A DNA stretch of 64,000 bases from Streptomyces griseoviridis (GTDB taxonomy: Bacteria; Actinomycetota; Actinomycetes; Streptomycetales; Streptomycetaceae): positions 186,001 through 250,000 of the forward strand of contig BMSM01000005.1 in NCBI GenBank assembly GCA_014649155.1. The letters run 5' to 3'. Each line of letters opens with the position of its first letter. Positions within the stretch are counted from its first letter, which is position 1. The notes beneath the pieces were generated by a model. It did no database searches. It worked only from the letters and a program-made list of their open reading frames with translations, and was not told the origin of the DNA. Both the position numbers and the translations under genes were made by a program. This document shows positions 25,135 through 33,100 of the stretch, piece after piece.

Positions 25135-25488
25135 TCACCGTCCGAACCTTCGTCGCTTCGCTGCTTTGCTCCATCCCTGGCGGGGTGGCTCGTTTGTCGG
25201 GCGGGTTGTCGTCGGGGGAGAGGGGCGGTGGAGGAGGGTGAGGCCCTCGTGGTCGGTGGGGTGCCAGGCGTGGTCGTGGGTGCGGAAGGTGAAGCCCTGT
25301 TCGTTGTCGGTGTGGTAGGCGAGCAGGGCGCGTCCTTGGCCGGAGTAGGTGCGGACTTCGTCCCAGAGGATGTCGCGGACGCGGGCGGAGGGTGAGCCGA
25401 GGAAGACGCCTGGAGAGATTTCGAGGAGCCAGCGGGTGAGGAACCCGCGCAGGCCCGCCGGGCAGTTGGTGAGGACGATGACGGTCAC
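25135..25488 (-). CDS. cas2e: CRISPR-associated endonuclease Cas2 (type I-E)
   Basis: A 117-residue Cas2e. It begins VTVIVLTNCPAGLRGFLTRWL, the usual I-E N-terminus, followed by EISPGVFLGSPSARVRDILWDEV and QGFTFRTHDHAW, which matches the CasCas2_CT1978 family. It forms the Cas1-Cas2 spacer integration complex. The GTG start overlaps the cas1 stop (GTGA). The C-terminal tail (PSPPTTTRPTNEPP) is disordered and somewhat longer than in E. coli Cas2. It is the last gene of the operon, next to the leader. Confidence 0.95.
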   Translation of the reverse strand: MTVIVLTNCPAGLRGFLTRWLLEISPGVFLGSPSARVRDILWDEVRTYSGQGRALLAYHTDNEQGFTFRTHDHAWHPTDHEGLTLLHRPSPPTTTRPTNEPPRQGWSKAAKRRRFGR

Positions 25489-26429
25489 CAGATCGGCTCG
25501 TCTCCGTAGTTGCGTCCGCTGTCGAGGAGTTCGCCGCTGTCGGTCTGGAGCCCCACGTGGTCCGCGTCGGCGGTGGCGCCGGAGTCCTCGTAGCGTAGTA
25601 GTTTCTTGATGTCGTTCGCGCAGCGGTCCAGGAGCTGGGTTTTGTTGATGCGGTCCCGCAGGGCCCGGCGTGTGCGTGTGGGGATGTCGTCCTCGCCTTC
25701 GGCCGCGGCGTCGAAGGCGGCTGGGATGGCGATTTCCGTCTTGTAGAGGTCGGCGATGTCCAGGACGAAGGACCGCTCGTGTCCGGAGTGGACGAAGCCG
25801 AGCCCGGGGGACAGGCCCAGTGCGGCGACTACGGCGTGCGCGACGCCATACATGCACTGAGCCGCTGCCGTGACGCCCTGGTTGGGGGCGTCGGCGGCGG
25901 CGAAGTCGTCCCGGTGGTAGTCGCGGCGTCGCCAGGGCACACCAGTACGTTCCGACTCACGGCGATAGCACTCTTTGAGGCGTCGGCCCTCCATCCGGAG
26001 CAGTTCGTCGCGGGTGCGGCCAGACGGGTCCTCGTCGGGGAAGCGCGAGCGGTACATGGCCCGTGCCACCTCCAGGCGCGTACGGCGGTTCGCCCATGCC
26101 GTCGCCTGCGTTTCGAGCAGCTTCGAGGAGCGGGTCAGGGCGCGTCCGCCGGCGTAGTAGCGCACACCGTGTTCGCCGACCCACACAACCGCGGCGCCGC
26201 TCTCCCCGAGGAGTGCCATCGCCTGGTGGGTCACGCGCGTCCCGGGGCCGAGCAGCAGGGTGCCGATCGTGGCCGACGGGATGTGGGTGACACCGTCGGC
26301 ATCCGTGGCGGTGATGGCGTTGTCATCGCGGTGGACGGTACAGCGCTCCAGGTAGAGGTAGGAGACGCGGTCACCGATGCGGGTCAGTTCGCGGGGCGAG
26401 GAGAGGCTGCGTTTGCTGATCGTGCTCAT
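25485..26429 (-). CDS. cas1e: CRISPR-associated integrase Cas1 (type I-E)
   Basis: A 314-residue Cas1e, the spacer integrase. The N-terminal beta domain has SYLYLERCTVHRDDNAIT and LLLGPGTRVTHQA. The metal-binding residues are visible as Glu in LLRMEGRRLK, His in FVHSGHERSFV and Asp in the following LDIADLYK. Length is normal. It begins 3 bases after the cas6e stop and overlaps cas2. All catalytic positions are intact, so adaptation should work if expressed. Confidence 0.97.
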   Translation of the reverse strand: MSTISKRSLSSPRELTRIGDRVSYLYLERCTVHRDDNAITATDADGVTHIPSATIGTLLLGPGTRVTHQAMALLGESGAAVVWVGEHGVRYYAGGRALTRSSKLLETQATAWANRRTRLEVARAMYRSRFPDEDPSGRTRDELLRMEGRRLKECYRRESERTGVPWRRRDYHRDDFAAADAPNQGVTAAAQCMYGVAHAVVAALGLSPGLGFVHSGHERSFVLDIADLYKTEIAIPAAFDAAAEGEDDIPTRTRRALRDRINKTQLLDRCANDIKKLLRYEDSGATADADHVGLQTDSGELLDSGRNYGDEPIW

Positions 26430-26432
26430 GGA

Positions 26433-27191
26433 TCACCGCACCGGCGCGAGGGTCATCAGGCCGCAGCCGTACGCCTTGGCCTTGCCCAGTCCCTGGGTCA
26501 GGGTGCGGCGGAACGCCGAGAGGTCGGTGATCGTGAGTCTCCCGTCGAAGGTCGCACGGACGAAGCGGACGTCCCGGGGAGCGGCTGGGTGTCCGTCCTG
26601 GGTACGGCCTCCGCGCGGCTTGATTCCCTCGTTGGAGGACTTGCCGAACCGGATCGGCGTCCGGTCGTGCACGGTCACCTCGTAGCTTTCGCCGACTGCG
26701 GCGGTGTCATCTTCGGCTGTCCTTTTGATTACGGCGAAGCCTGCTCGTTCCTGGTGCTTGAGCAGCCAGCCGATCTGGTGGCGCGGTGAGACGTGGGCGG
26801 CACGCTTGGTGGGGGTGCCCAGCGGTTCGGGCTTTTTGCGGATGTGGTGCACCGGGTTGGCCGTGAGGCGGAATGCCCAGACATCACCTCCCCGGAGGGC
26901 GTCGAGGAACTCGCCGTAGGCGAAGGTGGCCCAGCCCTCGGCGCCCAGACTCGGCCAGCCCGCCTGCTCGGCGAGATGAGTGAGGTCGGGGCGGGAAGGA
27001 CTGGAGATGAAGAGGTCGACGCGGCCAGCCGGGGCGTGGTCGATCCGCCACAGCACGCGTGGGCCGTTGCCGTCGCGTGCCGGGGGTTCGGGGAAGGCCA
27101 TATTCACGGCACCGTGCAGCCGGTTCGGGGAGCCGAGGAGCCGTTGTGCCTCGGGCCGGGCGGTGTTGAAACGGAAACGGGTCAGGTACAT
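26433..27191 (-). CDS. cas6e: CRISPR RNA endonuclease Cas6e (Cse3/CasE)
   Basis: A 252-residue protein of two ferredoxin-like folds. It opens MYLTRFRFN and carries the likely catalytic His in SPNRLHGAVNMAFP. The basic groove region is HHIRKKPEP, and the C-terminus has the Gly-rich loop QGLGKAKAYGCGLMTLAPVR. It cuts the repeat hairpin of the pre-crRNA and stays bound to the 3' handle in Cascade. Spacing to cas5e is 9 bases and to cas1 is 3, as expected in one operon. Confidence 0.97.
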   Translation of the reverse strand: MYLTRFRFNTARPEAQRLLGSPNRLHGAVNMAFPEPPARDGNGPRVLWRIDHAPAGRVDLFISSPSRPDLTHLAEQAGWPSLGAEGWATFAYGEFLDALRGGDVWAFRLTANPVHHIRKKPEPLGTPTKRAAHVSPRHQIGWLLKHQERAGFAVIKRTAEDDTAAVGESYEVTVHDRTPIRFGKSSNEGIKPRGGRTQDGHPAAPRDVRFVRATFDGRLTITDLSAFRRTLTQGLGKAKAYGCGLMTLAPVR

Positions 27192-27200
27192 CGGCGGATC

Positions 27201-27932
27201 CTAGGAGGCGTACGGGGAAGGGCCTGGAAGACTGTTCGGCGCGGCCAGGCGCAGATGCGCGGTCGGGTCGTGCGCGGGGGCGTTCACGTGCCCGGTCCGC
27301 ACGCCTCGCATCGTGTACTGCCGGTGACGCGGATCGAAGGTGACAGGCGTGTCCCGAAGCGAGAAGTCGGGAATTTCGTCCGTGGGGCAGTCCATCAGCA
27401 GATCCAGTTGTTCATGTCCGGTTCCCGTACGGTCGAGTTGCCTGATGTACCACCGTGACGCCTGCCATGGCACCGCGCGCAACGTGTCTTCCAACGGTCC
27501 CTCGGTGAGGGAGCCATCGAACAGCAGCGGCTGGGCCGGTGGGCAGGAGCGCCGGCCCAGGTAGGGCAGGAAGCGGGGAGCCTCCAGTGCCTGGTGCAGT
27601 TGCCCGATCAGCTCTTCCGGGCCTTCGACGCCGGCGACGAAGACCGCATCGGCGAGGTAGTACCGCTCCGACAGCGGCATCACCCGCCCGGACTCCGCAT
27701 GTTGGGCCTTGTGGAAGTCCCGCACCCTCGTCCCGGGCTGGTCGATACGTACGCCGAAGCGCAGCGCGGCCAGGTCGGACAGGTCCGCGCCGCGCGGACG
27801 TCCCTGGGCTGCGGCCAGCAGACCCAGCACGCCGCTCTTGGTGGGCGCGTTCTCCGTGGTGCGGCGCACGAAGCGGCCCGCTGATCCCCACGCCTGCAAC
27901 GGGCCCGCCAGACGCAGCAGCAGGACCGTCAT
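27201..27932 (-). CDS. cas5e: Cascade subunit Cas5e (CasD)
   Basis: A 243-residue RAMP protein. Its N-terminus MTVLLLRLAGPLQAWG is diagnostic of I-E Cas5, followed by TKSGVLGLLAAAQGRPRG. It caps the 5' handle of the crRNA and contacts Cas7 and Cse1. The ATG overlaps the cas7e stop (ATGA). Length is normal; nothing unusual. Confidence 0.96.
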   Translation of the reverse strand: MTVLLLRLAGPLQAWGSAGRFVRRTTENAPTKSGVLGLLAAAQGRPRGADLSDLAALRFGVRIDQPGTRVRDFHKAQHAESGRVMPLSERYYLADAVFVAGVEGPEELIGQLHQALEAPRFLPYLGRRSCPPAQPLLFDGSLTEGPLEDTLRAVPWQASRWYIRQLDRTGTGHEQLDLLMDCPTDEIPDFSLRDTPVTFDPRHRQYTMRGVRTGHVNAPAHDPTAHLRLAAPNSLPGPSPYAS

Positions 27933-29119
27933 GCTTCCGGCTCCAGGCGTTCGGACACCGCGCGGCCGACCTGGTCCAGCAGGGCGCGCAGGGTCACAGC
28001 GGTGCCCAGCCCCGCCAGCTCCTGTGTCTCCTCACCGACGCGGAACACCCAGGTGGGCTGGTCCGCGAGACCGTACTGGCGCTCCAGGTCCGGTACGTAC
28101 GCGGCGAGCCGGCGGCAGCTCTCCCGCAGAAACCCGCCCTGGGCGGACTTCGGCACCGGCTCCTCGAAGGCACCGACGAAGCTGATCGGCCACTGGTCAC
28201 GAAGCGTGACGATCACCGCGGAAGGCAGGGTGTGGTTGCCGTAGGAGTTGATCTTTCCGGTCGGCAGAGAGGTGATGAACGCTTCCAGGAAGGCGGTGAC
28301 CGCTTTCGCCGTAGGGGTGCTCGGGGGCTCGTCTTCCTGGAGGCCGGCCCCGAGGTTGCGCTGAAGTTCGTCAACGTCGACCGCCGCGTACCGGTACAGC
28401 GTCGCGGAGTTGAAATCCACCGTGCCGATCATGCCGGCGCCCGACTCGGATGCGCCGCTGCGGTCGTCGACCGCCGTATAGAAGTCCGACTCGATGTCCG
28501 AGCGGTGCACGCTCAGCGCGTGCGCCACCTGGGTTGCCGCCTCCACGTTGAGGTCGGCGGAGTCGGCGACCATCCGGCCGAAGAGCGCGATGTCCACCGA
28601 GTGCCGGGTGTCGACCGCGTGGCGTGCCCTGGCCTTCTGTTCCTTGTCTTTGAAGGACTTCTTAAGGCTTTGCACGTCCCCTCCGTTGCTGGCTGACACC
28701 GCAACCTCGGCGAGTGCGTCCAGCTGCCGCCGGCTGAGGAACATCAGGTACTTCGATTCGGGTACCGCCTCGTCCTCGCCGTCCCGTGTCTTCCGCTTGG
28801 GTGGGTCGAACGACGAGCCGGTGGCGACTCGCAGTGTCTCCTCCGCGAGTTGGGCTGCCGTGTCGGCCACCGACGGGTCATGGGCGGCGATGTGTTCCGC
28901 GAGGGCTTCGACCACCTTCTTCGTGCGCACGCCGAGTTCCTCCGGTGGCAGCAGCTCGTTGAAGCGGCTGCGGGTGGCGCGCTTCCATGCCTGGCTTGAC
29001 ACCCGAGCCCTGCGCACACCGCCGTAGTAGGCGGACTTCGGTGTTCCGGTGTCGTCCCGGTTCATATTGCTCGGCGGCACGTTCTGCAGGATGTGGATGT
29101 CGAGGATGGTGCGCGTCAC
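27929..29119 (-). CDS. cas7e: Cascade backbone subunit Cas7e (Cse4/CasC)
   Basis: A 396-residue backbone protein that polymerises along the crRNA. The I-E hallmarks are LDIHILQNVPPSNMNRDDTG, the RARVSSQAWKRATR segment and DIALFGRMVADS. It is somewhat longer than E. coli CasC (363), with the added length in inter-strand loops. The start is GTG 29119 with a weak GGA five bases upstream; 81 bases separate it from cse2, the second-largest gap in the operon, so an internal signal is possible. Confidence 0.97.
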   Translation of the reverse strand: MTRTILDIHILQNVPPSNMNRDDTGTPKSAYYGGVRRARVSSQAWKRATRSRFNELLPPEELGVRTKKVVEALAEHIAAHDPSVADTAAQLAEETLRVATGSSFDPPKRKTRDGEDEAVPESKYLMFLSRRQLDALAEVAVSASNGGDVQSLKKSFKDKEQKARARHAVDTRHSVDIALFGRMVADSADLNVEAATQVAHALSVHRSDIESDFYTAVDDRSGASESGAGMIGTVDFNSATLYRYAAVDVDELQRNLGAGLQEDEPPSTPTAKAVTAFLEAFITSLPTGKINSYGNHTLPSAVIVTLRDQWPISFVGAFEEPVPKSAQGGFLRESCRRLAAYVPDLERQYGLADQPTWVFRVGEETQELAGLGTAVTLRALLDQVGRAVSERLEPEA

Positions 29120-29200
29120 GAGTGTTCCGTTCTCTCGTCTGATGACCGGGAAAAGGGGGGAGCAGGAAAGAACAGGTGGTCCGGGCGGGAGCAGCAGTGG

Positions 29201-30055
29201 TCAGGAGTCGGCGTCGGCTGCTTCGAAGTCCTCGGCCGGCACGATGTCGGGGTCGAGTGCGCCGCCCACGCCGTCCGTACGGGCCCGGCGGGAGGATCCG
29301 TAACGGCGGTGGAAGTCTTGGCCCCACGCGCGGCGGACATCGTCTCGGCGGTTCTCGTCCTGCCACAGCAGGAGCTGGTCGGCCAGGAGCGTGTAGTCGA
29401 GAGGGATGCGCGCCGAGCGCAAGAGCAACACCATCTCGCGCAGCCGGGTTGCCAGAACGTCCGTGTCCGACGCGGCTCCGATGCGTACGAATCGTCGACG
29501 CACGGTCTCACTGGCGTTCTCGACCCTTTCCTCGGCCCGGATCTCATCGGCGGTGCCACCGTCGCCGGTGGCGCTACCGCTGTCACGAATTCCGGTCTGT
29601 CCGTGGGCGAGACGGCGAACGGAGCGGCCGAGCGACCATCCGGTCAGGTGCATGGGCTCGTCGCGCAGCGACTGCTGATGCAGCGCCCACAGTGTCACGG
29701 CGACATGGACGGCCGTGTCCTCACGGCGTTCCTGCTCTTGCCGCGATCTGTATGCCAGGGAGGAGAAGTACGCGGGGGAGACGCCGTCCTTTCCCCCGTC
29801 GGCAGTCCGCCGCTCTTCGCGGAGTTCCGCCAAAGTCTCCAGGTGATCCAGTCCCCAGGCGGTGGGGGAGACATGCGCGTCCCGGCCGGCCTCCCTGCGC
29901 AGACGCGCGACGGACGCGACGGCCCACGGGACATTCCGCTGATACCCGGATTGCAGCCTGCCGATGGTACGCGCGACGGCTTGGCGGGGGAGTGAAAGGG
30001 CGGCGCGCCTGTCCGTGTCCGTACCGTTGGGGGGAGCCGGGGGGGTCGGTGCCAT
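29201..30055 (-). CDS. cse2: Cascade small subunit Cse2 (CasB/Cas11), long form
   Basis: A 284-residue Cse2. The helical core is recognised by YFSSLAYRSRQEQ, HLTGWSLGRSVRRLA, ASDTDVLATRLREMVLLLRSARIPLD and LLADQLLLWQDEN. E. coli CasB has 160 residues. The extra length lies in an N-terminal stretch before the core, a central acidic insertion (SGSATGDGGTADEIRAEE) and an acidic tail. AGGAGA precedes the ATG. It follows the Cas3-Cse1 gene by 48 bases. Two copies normally line the R-loop in Cascade. Confidence 0.93.
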   Translation of the reverse strand: MAPTPPAPPNGTDTDRRAALSLPRQAVARTIGRLQSGYQRNVPWAVASVARLRREAGRDAHVSPTAWGLDHLETLAELREERRTADGGKDGVSPAYFSSLAYRSRQEQERREDTAVHVAVTLWALHQQSLRDEPMHLTGWSLGRSVRRLAHGQTGIRDSGSATGDGGTADEIRAEERVENASETVRRRFVRIGAASDTDVLATRLREMVLLLRSARIPLDYTLLADQLLLWQDENRRDDVRRAWGQDFHRRYGSSRRARTDGVGGALDPDIVPAEDFEAADADS

Positions 30056-30103
30056 GGATGTTCTCCTGACGAGGGGTGTTCCGAAGGACTGCGGCGGCGT
30101 CCG

Positions 30104-33100
30104 TCAAGCAGTGGTCGATGGCGGGCCCAGTACCTGGTGAAGCCGTGCGTGGAACCAGAGTTCGGCGCGGCCGGTGTCCATCAGGACTGCGCCCCGGCCG
30201 GGGAGATCGATCACTCTGCCGTCTGCGGCTGCCGGCCCGGCGGACCTGACCTCCTGGCGGGCGAGCCGGAGCATGTCACGGCGAACCGTCTCCCGCCATG
30301 TGCGCCGGGCCGCCTGGAGGTCCGGCTGCCGGGCCAGGTCCCGCAGCCAGGCGCGGTACGGGCCGTCCAAGGCGCCGTATGCGAGGTCGCGGGCTGATGC
30401 GGCCGCCGCTTCCGGGTGGTCGCCGCCGGCTGCGCGGGCGAGATTGCTGGCGAGGTGTCCCAGGGCCGTGACGGCCTTCTCGGCGTCGCTGACGGCATCC
30501 AGGGCCGCGGCACCGTACACCGGGTTGGTCTTGTGCAGAGTGACGACCGGGAGCGCGACGGAGTCGTCGACGATCTCGTCGATCACGGACTGCTGCGTGC
30601 CGTAGACCACGCCGGCCAGGCGGAGCCGGATCAGTTTCCCGGGATCGATCTCGCTCTCGGTGATGACCTGGCTGTACCACCGGGTGACGCCCGAGCGCAG
30701 TTGCTCGGGTGGCTCCCCGCGGTCTCCCGTCTCTTCGGCCTGGGTACGGGCGGGGAGCAGGGCACCGAGACCGCGCCACGCCGACCTGTTCGGGTCGTGC
30801 CGGGTCGGGGTGTAGACCGGCGTGCGGCCCTGCTTCTTCTCCTGGGCGGGGCTGCGGCGCCACCCGGTCATGGGCTCGAGCCGCCACGGCGCGGGCGGGA
30901 GGAGGGGATCGCCGTAGCCCAGGACGACACCCGTCACCGCACCTTCCGTCGCGCATAGGCGAATCCGGCGGGACTGCCAGGTGTACAGGTCGCGCAAGCC
31001 CATGGGGTCGGCACCGCCCGCATCCTCGCGGCGGGGGCCGGGGCCGGACGGCTCGCCCTGGCGCCAGACCGGACGGTCCTCACCGATCCGTTCGGCGAAC
31101 TCGCTGCCCGCATACGCCTCCTCGAACGGAACGAGGTTGAGGAGCAGGGTCTCCCGCAGGGTCGCTCCCTCGGCGAACACGCAGCCCAGGTGACCTAGTG
31201 AACCGACGCCCAGAGGATAGACCTTGCCCGCCTTGCTGCGGCCCTCATCGCCCTTCATCGCGGACTTGATGCCCGAGGTGTCGAAGGCGTGGGCGTGGAG
31301 CAGCCATCGCGCGGCTTCGGCGAAGGACAGCCGGTCCACACCCGGACGCCGCATGGAGAACAGGGCGGAACCCGTGGGAACGTCGGCAACGATCCGGCTG
31401 AGGGGAGCGACCTCGTCCTTCGCGGTCCTGAGCCCGGGTACCTGGAAGAACGGCCGCTTCTCGTCGAAGAGCTCGAAGCGGTCGGCATGGCGTCGCAGGT
31501 AATCGGATGCGGCCGTGAACGGCGCCGGGCTGTGCCACAGGTCTTCCCAGTCCTCAAGGGTCGCCGGTCCCTCCAGGGCATCGTGGAGAATGGCCAGCAG
31601 CAGCCTGAGCAGGACGGGATTCTGGGTGGGGACGTCCCCGACGATCCCGCGCAAGGTGTCAGCGCTCGCGAAGACCTCTCGCAACGACAGCTCTGTCACC
31701 ATGCCGTCGAGGTGCTGTACCGGCACCCACGCCTCACGCACCAGGTTGAAGGCCGCGCGGCCGACGTCATCGACGCGCTCCTGGCCACGCCGCGGCCCGG
31801 GCAGACTCACCGGCCCGCCACTCGGCTTCGCACCCTGCGTAACGACACCTGGTTCCGCCGCGACGTCTGTGACTGTCCGCTGTGCCGCCGACTGTGGTGC
31901 ACCGTGCCCGTCCCTTTCCCGCTCTGTACTTCCGGGGCCGCCGGGACCGTCCCCGGACGCGCCAGGGTCGGTCACCCGCAGTCCCTCGGCGCGGCTGTAG
32001 CTCAGGGAGAAGCCTGCCAGCCGGGTCTGACAACGCTCGTCCAGGACGAGGATCAACTCGCCTGCCAGCCAGGGGCACTCCTTCACCTGCCAGGCCGGAA
32101 CCAGGAACTTCTCCAAGTCCGCGATGGTGCGGACGTCCATCCAAGGCTTGCTGAACCGTCCGGGCAGCGTGAGTGCGCTCGCGGCCACTGCCTCGGCCGA
32201 GCGCCGGTCCGGTGGGAAGTCGACGGGCAACTCCAGGCCGCCCCGTCCGCCCTGTCGCCCCGCGTCCAGCCACGGCACGGTGGTCAGCCGTCCGTCGGCC
32301 TGCCGCTGGATGACCAGGACCTCCAGCGTCTCCTCTCCGTCCCGCACCTGTGCCCGCCCGACCGGGCTGTCGTCCGCGTCGCCCGCGTGAGCCTCCAACC
32401 ATCCGTACACCGGCCGGCCGGGACGCCGTACCGGCCCCAGAAGAAAGCCGTCCGCCCTGCGCCGCTTCTCCACGAGCAGAGCCCGGTGCCGCCCCTCGGC
32501 TTCGGCCATGTTGCCTGCCCACACCCCCGGTCCCAACGGCCCACCGCCATAAGCGCTATGCACCAGCGGGCTGATGTCGTGCGGCAGCCTTACGGGAACA
32601 CCGTCGAGGTGCGGTGTGAGGGCGGCGAGCGAGCGCAACAGGGTCCATTCGCCCGGGTACACGGCCTGGGTGCCTGTCACGGGTGCCGGTGGTGACGCGC
32701 TCCAGTCGACGCCGGTGATCACGCACCGGGGCGTGGACAGCCGGGCCGGTCGGGACGAGGGGTGCCGGTGCAACCGGCCCATACGCTGCAGTACGAGGTC
32801 GACGGGCGCCAAGTCGGTGACCAGCACGTCGAAACTTACGTCGAGGGACTGCTCCACCACCTGACTGGCGACCACCACATGCCGTACCGGCCGCTCGCCA
32901 TCCGGACCGAACTTGCGCAAGAGATCGTCGTCGTTGGCGGCCCGGTCGGCCGCCAGGAACCGGGAGTGGGCCACGGTGACCCGGTCCTCACCGAGTCGGT
33001 CCTTCAGCGCCTCGGCGGCCTCCAGTACCCGTCCCACGGTGTTCCGTACGACAAGTGCGCATCCCCCGTCGGCCAGTTCCACGTCAAGCCGATCGGCCAG

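Noticed and set aside
23348..25318. A 656-codon open frame, and several others on both strands, running through the CRISPR array
   Set aside because: The 61-base period and stop-poor GC-rich repeats keep frames open by chance. The translation is only the repeat in three frames in turn.
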